From NCBI RefSeq assembly GCF_009769385.1, contig NZ_VKAB01000001.1, positions 1 to 64,000 on the forward strand: a DNA stretch of 64,000 nucleotides, given 5' to 3'. Source of the DNA: Saccharothrix deserti (GTDB taxonomy: Bacteria; Actinomycetota; Actinomycetes; Mycobacteriales; Pseudonocardiaceae). Position numbers and translations under genes: made by a program. Below the pieces are notes generated by a model that was not told the DNA's origin, searched no databases, and was given only the letters and a program-made list of their open reading frames with translations. Positions 52,574 to 61,247 of this stretch are shown piece after piece (within the stretch, counting starts at the first letter, position 1; every line of letters starts with the position of its first letter).

Positions 52574-53853
52574 TTGGCCGCGTCCCGCGCTTCCCGGAGG
52601 GCCTGGTCGAAAGCGTCCGATGTGGACTGCTTACCGCTCTCGACGCGCGACAGGGCGTTGTTGAAGACCGGGGTGACCTTGGAGTCCTTGGTGCCGCGGT
52701 AGGTGGGCTTCAGGTTCTCCGCCGAGTCGCCGAAGATCCGACCGACCGGCGCGGAGTTGAAGTACTCGTTGGTCGTCGCGGTGACCTCGGGGTCCTTGTA
52801 CGCGGCGGGCTCGCTGGGCAGGTTGCCGGTCTCCTTGAAGATCCGCTTCTGCTGCTCGGGCGCGGTCAGCCACCGGGCCAGCTCGTAGGCCTCCTTGGGG
52901 TGCTTGCCCTGCTTGGGCACGGCCAGGAACGAACCGCCCCAGTTGCCGCCGCCACCGGGTGCGGCGGCCACGTCCCACTTGCCCGCGGCCTCGTCGCCGG
53001 CACCGGCCTTGATCAGCGCGAGCGCCCAGGCGGGGCAGGTGGTGGTGGCGAAGGACGCCTGCTTGAGGGCGACGTTCCAGTCCTGGCTGAACGGGGCCAG
53101 CGCGCTGGTCTGCTTCTTCTCGCCGAGGCTCGCGGCGAGCGTGAAGGCTTCCTTGACCTTGTCGTTCCTGTCCGCGATGAACGAGTCGTCGGACTTGGCG
53201 AAGTAGCCCTCCTCGGTCTGGTCGAGGATCGCCTTGTAGACGTTCTGGGCGGTGTCGGCGAACTTCACGTTCGGCGTCTTCCGGGTGAAGGTGTCGGCGA
53301 CCTCGAGGTACTCGTCCCAGGTCGGCCACAGCTTGCCGACCTCCTCGCGGTCGGTGGGCAGGCCGGCGGCCTGGAACAGGTCGCGGCGGTAGCAGAGCGC
53401 GAGGCTGCCCATGTCGGTGCCGAGGCCGAGCACGAAGTCCCCGCCGTCGGTGGTGCCCTGGTTCCACTTCCAGGCGGCCCACTGGCTTTCGAGGTCCTTG
53501 GCGCCGTGGTCCGCGAGGTTGACGAACTTGTCCTTGGACTGGCGGAACTGCGCGATGTTGCCTTCCTCGATCGCCACGATGTCGGCGGCGCCCCGGCCGC
53601 CCGCGAGTTGGGTCGCGAGCTGCGTGTGGTGCTGCTCCATCTTGACCGTGCGCTGCTCGATCTCGATGTTCGGGTGGGACGCCTGGTACTCCTTGATCAG
53701 GTCGGTGTAGCCGAAGTCGGAGAAGACCCCGATCGACAGCTTCACCTTGCCGCCGTCACCCGCGTCACCTCCCCCACCACACGCGGCCACCAGGGTGGCC
53801 GCCATCGCCACCGCGGTGATCGCCGTCGTCCGGCCGACCAGAGTCCTGCTCAT
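52570..53853 (-). CDS. cebE: Cello-oligosaccharide-binding lipoprotein
   Basis: The 427-residue protein starts at ATG 53853 with GAGGAGGACGG upstream. A signal peptide ends in lipobox LVAAC. The mature protein is a type I extracellular solute-binding protein (VKLSIGVFSDFGYTDLIKEYQ in part; PGGGGNWGGSFLAVPKQGKHP in part). It delivers sugars to CebFG. Its promoter region holds the CebR-type box 42 bp upstream of the start. Confidence 0.88.
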   Translation of the reverse strand: MSRTLVGRTTAITAVAMAATLVAACGGGGDAGDGGKVKLSIGVFSDFGYTDLIKEYQASHPNIEIEQRTVKMEQHHTQLATQLAGGRGAADIVAIEEGNIAQFRQSKDKFVNLADHGAKDLESQWAAWKWNQGTTDGGDFVLGLGTDMGSLALCYRRDLFQAAGLPTDREEVGKLWPTWDEYLEVADTFTRKTPNVKFADTAQNVYKAILDQTEEGYFAKSDDSFIADRNDKVKEAFTLAASLGEKKQTSALAPFSQDWNVALKQASFATTTCPAWALALIKAGAGDEAAGKWDVAAAPGGGGNWGGSFLAVPKQGKHPKEAYELARWLTAPEQQKRIFKETGNLPSEPAAYKDPEVTATTNEYFNSAPVGRIFGDSAENLKPTYRGTKDSKVTPVFNNALSRVESGKQSTSDAFDQALREARDAAK

Positions 53854-53894
53854 CCGTCCTCCTCGACGCACTCGCCGGGTTCGACCCGACGTCA

Positions 53895-53908
53895 TGAGAG
53901 CGCTCTCA
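53895..53908. promoter_or_regulatory. CebR/LacI-type operator of the cebEFG-bglC operon
   Basis: TGAGAGCGCTCTCA is a perfect 14-bp palindrome with the LacI core AGCGCT, close to the CebR box. It lies 42 bp upstream of cebE. Confidence 0.75.
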
Positions 53909-54253
53909 CAGTTGTGACTGACAACGCCCGCTGTCAACCCGCCGTCGACCGGTCGACACCGTTCCGCAACATTCTGAAGCGCTTTTGCGCACAAGCCGTG
54001 ACGTCCGGCGACAGTCCGTGAGTCCGGCGACGGGACGTGCGCGAGTGGCGCTGAGACAGGGTGGCCCGGCCCTCGCCCGGGCCACCCCGCCCCCTGTTAG
54101 AGGGCTTTCCGCACCGGATGTGACGCGCGGCCGTCAGAAATTCTGTGACCCACGTCGCACCCGATCGAACCTCCGGCCTTGAACCGACCCGGCGACGCGA
54201 AGAGGGCGCCGAGCCGGTCCAAAGACCGCTCGACGCCCTCGACGTGGATCAGG
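53909..54253. other. Intergenic stretch with an orphan hairpin
   Basis: No gene is credible between the cebE promoter and the exporter terminator. One strong hairpin, gggtggcccgg (54059-54069) with ccgggccaccc (54077-54087), has no adjacent gene end to serve. Confidence 0.55.
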
Positions 54254-54302
54254 GGACCCGGTGGCCCGTTCCTCCCCCGAAGAAGAACGGGCCACCGGGT
54301 CC
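54254..54302 (-). terminator. Terminator of the ABC exporter operon
   Basis: Perfect 18-bp arms ggacccggtggcccgttc (54254-54271) and gaacgggccaccgggtcc (54285-54302), ending 2 bp past the permease stop. Confidence 0.88.
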
Positions 54303-54304
54303 TT

Positions 54305-56833
54305 TCACGCCTCGGCCATCCCCGCGACGACCGAGGTCCGGGCGGCGCGCCGGGCGGGCAGCGCCGCGGCCAGGACGGCCGCCGCGACAGCGCCCGCCAG
54401 CATCACGCCGATCTGCCCGAACGGGACGACCAGGTCGACCGCCATGGTGTCCGTGGACAGCGCCTGCGTGATCACCCAGCCGAAGCCGACGCCCAGCAGC
54501 AACCCGAGCGCCGCGCCCATCATCGCCATCAGCACCGACTCGACCACCAGCATCAGCCGCAGCTGACCACGGGTCAGGCCGAGCGCACGGAGCAGCGCCG
54601 ACTCGCGCGTCCGCTCCAGCACCGACAGCGTCAACGTGTTGGCGATGCCGAACAACGCGATCACCACGGCCAACCCGATCAGCGCCCAGATGAACGCCAG
54701 CACCTGGTTGAGCTGCTGGTTCAGCTGTTCCTTGGTCTCCGCCGCGCTGTCGAGCACGGCCAGCGGCGAGGGGTCGGTGACCTTCTCCACCGCCGCACGC
54801 CCGTTCGCGACACCGTCCTTCAGCTTCACCAGGATGCTGTCGTAGCCCTCGACGGCCTGCGGGAACCGCAACGACGTCTCCAGCGTCATGATGCCGTCGG
54901 ACAGCCGCTGCCCCTCGACGACCGCGACGACCTTCAGCCGCTGCGGCGTCCCTTCCTGCGGTGCCACCTCCACCGTCGAGCCGACCGACACGTTCTGCCG
55001 CTTGGCGTACTCCGCGTTCACCGCGACCGTGCCGTCACCGAGGTCCGCGAGCGAGCCGCTGGTGACGGTCGGCCGGAACAGGTCGCCGATCGCGTCACGC
55101 GGGATGCCGGTGAAGTACGCGCGCTCCCCGTAGACCACCGTGGTCGGGGCGACCTTCGCCACCTCCGGCACGGCGGCCAGTTGCGCGGCCAGTTCCTTGG
55201 GCAGCGGCCGGTCGTAGACCACGGAGGACACCGTGTAGTCGGCGGGCATGCGCTGGTCGATCTCGGCGTTGGCGGTCTCCTTGGCGCTGTTGGCGACCAC
55301 GGTCACCAGCGCCACGATGGTCACGCCGATCATCAACGCGGCGGTGGTCGCGGCGGTGCGCTTGGGGTTGCGGCCTGCGTTGGCGGAGGCGAGCTTGGCG
55401 GGCACGCCGAACAACGCCCGGGGCAGCGCGCCGAGCACCCGGTTGACCGGGCCGACCAGCAGCGGGCCGAGCACGAGCACCATCGCCAGCAGTGCCATCG
55501 TGCCGGCGCCGCTGACGACCATCGCCGTTTCCTCGTCGTCGATGCCCATGCCGAAGACGATCGCGCCGACGCCGATCACCCCGAACAGCACGGCGGTCAG
55601 CACGCGCAGCACACCCGTGCGGGCGACTTCCTCACCGCTGTCCGGCTGGCTGCGCAGCGCGGCCACCGGCGCGACCCGGGTCGCCTTGCGGGCGGGCAGC
55701 ACGGCGGCGAGCACGGTGACCAGCGTGCCGACCGCGAACGCGGCGAGCACCGTCGTCCCGGACACCGGCAGGCGGACCACGCCCTCGCCGCCGTCGAACG
55801 AGAAGATCACCCGTTGCAGCAGCGCGGACACCCCGATACCGCCGAACAGGCCGATCACCGACGCGGTCAGGCCCATCACCAGCGCCTCGGCCAGCACGCC
55901 GCGGAACACCTGGCCGCGGCTCGCGCCGACGCACCGCATCAGGGCCAGCTCGCGGGTGCGCTGGGCGACCAGGATGGTGAACGTGTTGTAGATGACCATG
56001 GCCGCGACCACGAGCGCGATGAGCGCGAACGCCAGCAGCACCGTGGTGAACTCGCCGGCCTGGGAGCTGACCTGCGCCATCGTCTGCCGGGTCACCTCCT
56101 CACCGGTCTGCACCTGGAACCCGGCGCCGACGGCGTTGCGGATGTTGTCCACGAGCTGCTGTTGGGTGACGCCGGGCGCGGCGGTGGCGACGACCTCGTA
56201 CGGCAGCTGGTCCGGTTGGAGCGCCTGGAACGCTTCGGGCGTCAGTCCGATGTGGTCGCCGCCGGACAGCGAGACCGAGTTCGTGCCCTGCTGGTAGGTG
56301 CCGACGAGGGTGAACGTGAGCCGCTTGTCGTCCTTGCCCAGCAACACGACCGGTTGGCCGATGGTCAGCTTGGCGGTGGTGGCGGTGCGCTTGTCGACGG
56401 CGATCTCGTCGGCCGCGGTCGGGTAGCGCCCGTCCACGACGTCGAACTCGCGCAGTTTCTCGTTGCTCGCCAAGGGAACAGCCATCGCGGGCTTCGCCTT
56501 GCCGTTGGACGCGAGCAGCGGCACCTGCTGGAAGTCGCGCGGGTCCGCGCCCGCCACGCCCGGCGTCTGCCGGATCTTCGCCAACATCTCCGGGGAGATC
56601 CCCGTGGGTCCGTCGGACGAGTCGGAGGACGAGGAGGAGGACGAGCGGTCCAGCGTGACGGAAGCGTCGACGTTGCGCGCGCCCTTGGCGAACTCGTCGC
56701 GCAGGCTCTCGCTCATGCCGTCGCCGAGCACCAGTGTGCCGGTCACGAAGGCGACGCCGAGGGCGATCGCCACCGAGGACAGCACGAGCCGCGCGGTGCG
56801 GGCCTTGAGGCCCGCGATGATCGTGCGCAGCAT
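54305..56833 (-). CDS. FtsX/MacB-type ABC transporter permease
   Basis: The 842-residue protein has two FtsX modules. The N-terminal helix (about 17-37) is followed by a large exported domain (about 45-260) and three helices (about 265-380). A second exported domain then follows (about 480-690), with three final helices (about 715-830). The repeats QRTRELALMRCVGASRGQVFRGVL and LERTRESALLRALGLTRGQLRLML (both in parts) mark the two halves. A short Ser/Asp run is near residue 65. With the adjoining ATPase it likely exports a lipid or peptide or drives envelope remodelling; the substrate is unknown. Confidence 0.88.
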   Translation of the reverse strand: MLRTIIAGLKARTARLVLSSVAIALGVAFVTGTLVLGDGMSESLRDEFAKGARNVDASVTLDRSSSSSSSDSSDGPTGISPEMLAKIRQTPGVAGADPRDFQQVPLLASNGKAKPAMAVPLASNEKLREFDVVDGRYPTAADEIAVDKRTATTAKLTIGQPVVLLGKDDKRLTFTLVGTYQQGTNSVSLSGGDHIGLTPEAFQALQPDQLPYEVVATAAPGVTQQQLVDNIRNAVGAGFQVQTGEEVTRQTMAQVSSQAGEFTTVLLAFALIALVVAAMVIYNTFTILVAQRTRELALMRCVGASRGQVFRGVLAEALVMGLTASVIGLFGGIGVSALLQRVIFSFDGGEGVVRLPVSGTTVLAAFAVGTLVTVLAAVLPARKATRVAPVAALRSQPDSGEEVARTGVLRVLTAVLFGVIGVGAIVFGMGIDDEETAMVVSGAGTMALLAMVLVLGPLLVGPVNRVLGALPRALFGVPAKLASANAGRNPKRTAATTAALMIGVTIVALVTVVANSAKETANAEIDQRMPADYTVSSVVYDRPLPKELAAQLAAVPEVAKVAPTTVVYGERAYFTGIPRDAIGDLFRPTVTSGSLADLGDGTVAVNAEYAKRQNVSVGSTVEVAPQEGTPQRLKVVAVVEGQRLSDGIMTLETSLRFPQAVEGYDSILVKLKDGVANGRAAVEKVTDPSPLAVLDSAAETKEQLNQQLNQVLAFIWALIGLAVVIALFGIANTLTLSVLERTRESALLRALGLTRGQLRLMLVVESVLMAMMGAALGLLLGVGFGWVITQALSTDTMAVDLVVPFGQIGVMLAGAVAAAVLAAALPARRAARTSVVAGMAEA

Positions 56834-56837
56834 CAGG

Positions 56838-57590
56838 TCACGCCCCCAGGTGCTTGAGGGCGGACAGCACGGAGTCGGCGGTCGGGTTGTCGATCTCGCC
56901 GGCCAGGTGGCCGTCGGCCAACAGCACCACGCGGTCGGCGTAGGACGCGGCGACCGGGTCGTGCGTCACCATGATCACCGTCTGGCCGAGCTTGCGCACG
57001 GACATGCGCAGGAAGTCCAGCACCTCGGCGCCGGAGCGCGAGTCCAGGTTGCCGGTGGGCTCGTCGGCGAACACCACGTCGGGCCGGGCGACCAGGGCGC
57101 GGGCGCAGGCGACGCGCTGCTGCTGGCCGCCGGACAGCTCGGTCGGCTTGTGCTTGAGGCGGTCGCGCAGGCCGAGCACGTCCACGATGGTGTCGAACCA
57201 CTCGCGGTCGGGCTTGCGGCCGGCCAGCTCCAGGCCGAGCAGGATGTTCGCCTCGGCGGTGAGCGTGGGCAGCAGGTTGAACGCCTGGAAGACGAACCCG
57301 ACCCGGTCGCGGCGGAGCTTGGTCAGCTCCTTGTCGGCGAGCGAGGTGATCTCGGTGCCGCCGACGTGCACGTTGCCGCCGTCGACGTTGTCCAACCCGG
57401 CCAGGCAGTGCATCAGGGTGGACTTGCCGGACCCGGACGGGCCCATGATGGCGGTGAACCTCCCCGCCGTGAAGGCGACGCTGACCCCGTCCAGCGCCCG
57501 GACGGCGGTGTCGCCCTTGCCGTACACCTTCACCAGGTTCGCGGCGGCTACAGCGGTGCGGGTCCCGACGTCGGACACCAGTGCGGACAT
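56838..57590 (-). CDS. ABC transporter ATP-binding protein, LolD/MacB class
   Basis: The 250-residue ATPase has Walker A GPSGSGKST (about 50-58), Q loop FVFQAFNLLP, signature LSGGQQQRVA, Walker B VVFADEPTGNLDS and H loop VTHD. The wording matches MacB/LolD-type mechanotransmitters. It precedes the permease by 4 bp in the same operon. Confidence 0.93.
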   Translation of the reverse strand: MSALVSDVGTRTAVAAANLVKVYGKGDTAVRALDGVSVAFTAGRFTAIMGPSGSGKSTLMHCLAGLDNVDGGNVHVGGTEITSLADKELTKLRRDRVGFVFQAFNLLPTLTAEANILLGLELAGRKPDREWFDTIVDVLGLRDRLKHKPTELSGGQQQRVACARALVARPDVVFADEPTGNLDSRSGAEVLDFLRMSVRKLGQTVIMVTHDPVAASYADRVVLLADGHLAGEIDNPTADSVLSALKHLGA

Positions 57591-57754
57591 GCTCCCTCAT
57601 TCCTTCGGGTCTTGCGGACGCCGAAAAGCTATGGGGAACGCGGGTAACCGGTCGTCACCTCGACGGCGGAACCAGGGGTCAACCGGCGGGATGACCTTCC
57701 CTAGTCCTGCGGTCTGACGCCCCCGCCCGCCCGTCGCGAACGTTGAATTCGGGG

Positions 57755-57840
57755 CACCTGAACGTGGGACTCTCGGTGCCCGAATGTTCGACTCTCGCGA
57801 GAGTCGAACACCCGGGTACCGAGAGTCGAACGTTCAGGTG
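57755..57840. repeat. 86-bp near-perfect palindrome
   Basis: Two 43-bp arms meet at 57797/57798 (centre ctctcg|cgagag) with about five mismatches. Each arm carries CACCTGAACGT, the ACTCTCGGT block and TGTTCGACTCTCG. It lies past the LAL gene stop and upstream of the ABC ATPase gene. It probably acts as a terminator or insulator, but its length and internal GTTCGACTCTCG repeats are unusual. Confidence 0.8.
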
Positions 57841-57860
57841 GGGTGAGTTCTGCGTTCGGG

Positions 57861-60839
57861 TTACTCGGGGAGGTCGAGCAGTCCCCGGTCGAACGCGTTG
57901 GCCACGGCCTCGGCCCGCCGGCTCGCGCCGAGCTTGGACATGATCCGGCTCAGGTGCACGCTGACCGTCTTCTCCGAGATGTAGAGCTCCTCGCCGACCT
58001 GCCGGTTGGTGCGCCCCAGCGCGACCAGCTCCAGCACCGACCGCTCGCGCGGCGTGAACGGGTCGACCCGGTCACGCGGCCCGACATCGCGCAACGCCAC
58101 CCGTGCCCGCCGGGCGACCAGGTCCAACGCCTCGCGCAACGGCGCCGCGCCCAGCTCGTCGGCCACCGCGCTGGCCGGCCGCAGCTCCTCCGCCGCCTCC
58201 TCGCGCCGGTCCGCGGCCAGCAGCGCCTCGGCCAGCCGCCACCGGCACACGGCCTGCTCGAACACCGACCCGAAGCCGAAACCGTCGACCGCGCGCCGCC
58301 ACAGCTCCGGATCGCCCGGCCCGGTCAGCCGCGACTCCTCGGCCTCGACCCGCGCCAGCCACGCCCGCCCCTCCGGACCCAACGACCCGGTGCGCGGCAT
58401 GCCCATCTCGGCCGTCGTGCGCGCGTACTCGGCCAGCTCGCGGCCGGACCGCACGGCTTCCTCCTCGACCGCCCGGTCCCGCCGCCGACGTGCCCGCGCC
58501 GCGATCTCCACGTGCCCCGCGACGCCGAGCCCGGCCAGCCGGATGCCGGCCAGCACCCACTCGCCCTCCTTGCGGGACCAGCTGATCGCGTCCGCGACCC
58601 GGTCCACCGCCAGCTCCGGCTGACCGCGCCACAACGCCAGCTCCGCGCCCGTGCCGCCGGTGATCAACGCGATCTGGAGGTCGCGGTGCCAGTCCGCGCG
58701 CAGTTCGCGGATCATCCGCTCGGCCTGCTCGAACTCGCCCCGGCTGACCGCCACGTGCGTGCCCGCCGCGGCCAGCCGCGCGGACACCGTGCTCGACACC
58801 CGCAGGCCGGGCGGTTCGGCCGCGGTCGCCGCGCCTTCCCACTCGCCCCGGTAGTACTTGGTCAGCGCCTGGAGGATGCGCAGCTCCAGGCCGAACGAAC
58901 TCCACGTCAGCCCGGTCGCCTTGGCCCGCGCCACGCCCTCGTCGAACACCCGCCCGGCCTCGTCCAGCTCACCGAGGTCGTAGTGGTGGATGCCGAGGAA
59001 GTACCGGGCGCGCAGCTCGGTGCTGACCGCGTCCGCCTCCATCGCGCACGCCACCGACTCCCGCAGGTGCTCACGTGCCCGCGACACCTCGCCGGACGGC
59101 TCGTCCAGCAGACCCAACGTGGTCAACGCGTCCGCGACCGCCGAGTCCGCGCCCGCCGCCCGGCCGTCCGCCACCGCCATCTCGGCGCGCTCCCGGGCCT
59201 CCGGGTACTTGCGGTCGCCCCGCAGCGCCGCCGCCCAGACCGCCAGCACCCACGCGCGGGCGGGGCTCGCGGGCCGGTCCCGGACCAGCCGCCACGCCTC
59301 CTCCACCGCGTGGTACTTCTCGTCGTCGGTGCCGTCGAGCACCTGCAGCGCCTGCGCGAAGCGCCGCCACATCTCGGCCGCGCCCTCGGGGTCCGACTCG
59401 TCCACCACCGTGGTGCCGGTGCGGGCGAACGCGATGGCGCGCTCCGGTTGACCGGCCGTGCCCGCCGCCCACGACGCGCGGCGCAGCAGCGTCAGCTCGG
59501 TCAGGCCGGGCGGACGCTCGTCGGCGGGCACCGCGTGCCACAGCTTCTGCGCCTGCTCCAGGTGCCGCAACGACTCGGCCGGCGCGCCCGCCGCCTGCGC
59601 CTCCTGCGCCGCGTCGACCGACGCGCGCAGCGCGCGCACCAGGTCGTGCGATTCCAGGCTGTGGTGGGCCAGCGCGGCGGCGGCGCCCCGGTCGCCGGAC
59701 GAGGCGAGCCGGTCGGCGTACGCGGCGTGCAGCCGCACGCGTTCGCCGGGCAGCAGGTCGTTGTAGACGGTCTCGCGCAGCAGCGCGTGCCGGAACATGT
59801 AGATCTCGTCGCGGTCGACCAGCAGCACGTGGTGCTGCACGGCCTCGCGCAGCGCGCCGTCCAGCACGAAATCGTCCATGCCGGCCACGTCGCGCAGCAG
59901 GTCGTGGCGCACCGACCGGCCGCCGACCGACGCGACCCGCACCACGCGCTGGGCGTCCGGGGAGAGGCGTTCGATGCGGGCCAGCAGCACCTCGGCGAGC
60001 GTCCACGGCACCTCGCGGTCACCGCAGGCGGCGACGGCGATCAGCTCCTCGGCGAAGAACGGGTTGCCGTCCGAGCGCTCGGCGACCTCCAGCACCACGT
60101 CGTCGGCCAGGTCGTCGGCCAGCGCGGCGACGAACGAGCGCGCGTCGATCGCGCTCAGCGGGGTCAGGTCGAGCCGCTGCACGGCGGGCAGCCGGACCAG
60201 CTCGTTGAGCAGCGGTCGCAGCGGGTGGCTGCGGTGCAGGTCGTCGGAGCGGTAGCTGCCGATCACCAGCAGCCGCTGCGCGCGCAGCCGGGACAGCAGG
60301 AACGACAGCAGGTAGCGGGTGGAGGCGTCGGCCCAGTGCAGGTCTTCCAGCACCAGCAGCACCGGCCGCCGGTCGGCCAGGTCGCCGAGCAGCCCGTGCA
60401 CCGCGTCGAACAGCTGGAGCTGGCCGACGTCCTGCTCGGGACGGCGGCCGACCAGGTGCGACGGGAGGCCGGAGACGGCCGGGCTGCCGTCGTGGCCGGT
60501 GGGCAGCGCCAGTTCGGGCAGCAGCAGGCCGAGCGCGGGCCGGGCGTTCACGTCGAGCAGACCGGCCTCCCGCACCTGCCCCAGCGCCTCGGTGAAGGGC
60601 AGGTAGGGGATGCCGGTCTCGCCGACGTCCAGGCAGCGGCCGGTGAGCACGAGCGCGTCGCCGGCCACCGCGGACAGCTCGTCCACCAGCCGGGTCTTGC
60701 CGACGCCCGCGTCACCGGCGAGCAGGATCGCGCCCGCCTTGCCGCGGGCGGCTTCGTCCAGGGCGGCGCGCAGCCTGGTCATCTCCCGGCTACGCGCCAC
60801 CAAGGGGATTCCGGAACCAAGGCGTGCCACACCAGGCAT
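57861..60839 (-). CDS. LAL-family (large ATP-binding LuxR) regulator
   Basis: The 992-residue protein starts at ATG 60839 (MPGVARLGSG) with GAGGTG upstream. The AAA-type ATPase has Walker A GDAGVGKT at 42-49 and the Walker-B-like LLVLEDLHWAD. A long helical TPR-like middle (about 400-900) and a C-terminal LuxR helix-turn-helix follow (FTPRERSVLELVALGRTNRQVGEELYISEKTVSVHL in parts). LAL regulators often activate antibiotic or sugar genes. No biosynthetic cluster is seen here, though an AfsR-type regulator follows. Confidence 0.9.
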   Translation of the reverse strand: MPGVARLGSGIPLVARSREMTRLRAALDEAARGKAGAILLAGDAGVGKTRLVDELSAVAGDALVLTGRCLDVGETGIPYLPFTEALGQVREAGLLDVNARPALGLLLPELALPTGHDGSPAVSGLPSHLVGRRPEQDVGQLQLFDAVHGLLGDLADRRPVLLVLEDLHWADASTRYLLSFLLSRLRAQRLLVIGSYRSDDLHRSHPLRPLLNELVRLPAVQRLDLTPLSAIDARSFVAALADDLADDVVLEVAERSDGNPFFAEELIAVAACGDREVPWTLAEVLLARIERLSPDAQRVVRVASVGGRSVRHDLLRDVAGMDDFVLDGALREAVQHHVLLVDRDEIYMFRHALLRETVYNDLLPGERVRLHAAYADRLASSGDRGAAAALAHHSLESHDLVRALRASVDAAQEAQAAGAPAESLRHLEQAQKLWHAVPADERPPGLTELTLLRRASWAAGTAGQPERAIAFARTGTTVVDESDPEGAAEMWRRFAQALQVLDGTDDEKYHAVEEAWRLVRDRPASPARAWVLAVWAAALRGDRKYPEARERAEMAVADGRAAGADSAVADALTTLGLLDEPSGEVSRAREHLRESVACAMEADAVSTELRARYFLGIHHYDLGELDEAGRVFDEGVARAKATGLTWSSFGLELRILQALTKYYRGEWEGAATAAEPPGLRVSSTVSARLAAAGTHVAVSRGEFEQAERMIRELRADWHRDLQIALITGGTGAELALWRGQPELAVDRVADAISWSRKEGEWVLAGIRLAGLGVAGHVEIAARARRRRDRAVEEEAVRSGRELAEYARTTAEMGMPRTGSLGPEGRAWLARVEAEESRLTGPGDPELWRRAVDGFGFGSVFEQAVCRWRLAEALLAADRREEAAEELRPASAVADELGAAPLREALDLVARRARVALRDVGPRDRVDPFTPRERSVLELVALGRTNRQVGEELYISEKTVSVHLSRIMSKLGASRRAEAVANAFDRGLLDLPE

Positions 60840-60850
60840 GCTGTCACACC

Positions 60851-61039
60851 TCAGGCGGCGTCGCGGAGACCATATGCTCCCTTGGGCACGTCCGGGCCGG
60901 GGCGGTGACCCAGCCGCCGCCACCACGACGGCCTGGCCGGGGCGGACACCCGGCCGACGCGGTACTGCGTCGCGTCCGCGCGCAGCGCGGCCTGCCGGTA
61001 GTCGATCTCCGCCTTCAGGGCTTCGGGCGTCCATTCCAT
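60851..61039 (-). CDS. Small conserved actinomycete protein, 62 residues
   Basis: ATG 61039 (MEWTPEALKAEIDYRQAAL) follows GAGGAG closely. The pattern of a helix with YRQ, a middle PSWWRRLGHRP and a Gly-rich tail is common in short actinomycete proteins next to large regulators. Its stop lies 11 bp before the LAL start, so they are co-transcribed. Function unknown. Confidence 0.6.
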   Translation of the reverse strand: MEWTPEALKAEIDYRQAALRADATQYRVGRVSAPARPSWWRRLGHRPGPDVPKGAYGLRDAA

Positions 61040-61247
61040 GACTTGCTCCTCGTGTCGTTCGCTTCTCTCTGGTGACACGAAGATTCGTCCTGAGGCGCTG
61101 AGGCGGGCATCGGTCGTTCACGTGGCTTGCGGCGCCGGTCCCCTTACCGGCCGCCGTAAGGGATGGCGGACGGGGGGTAAGGGATCCCTCAGGTGTGCAT
61201 AAGAGGACGTGGAACGGCCTGAGTGGAGCGTCCACACAGGGGTGGTG

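Noticed and set aside
54179..56857. An 892-residue plus-strand frame opposite the ABC permease
   Set aside because: Composition is dominated by His, Arg, Gln and Asp, typical of the antisense of a membrane protein. The permease frame has clear FtsX features.
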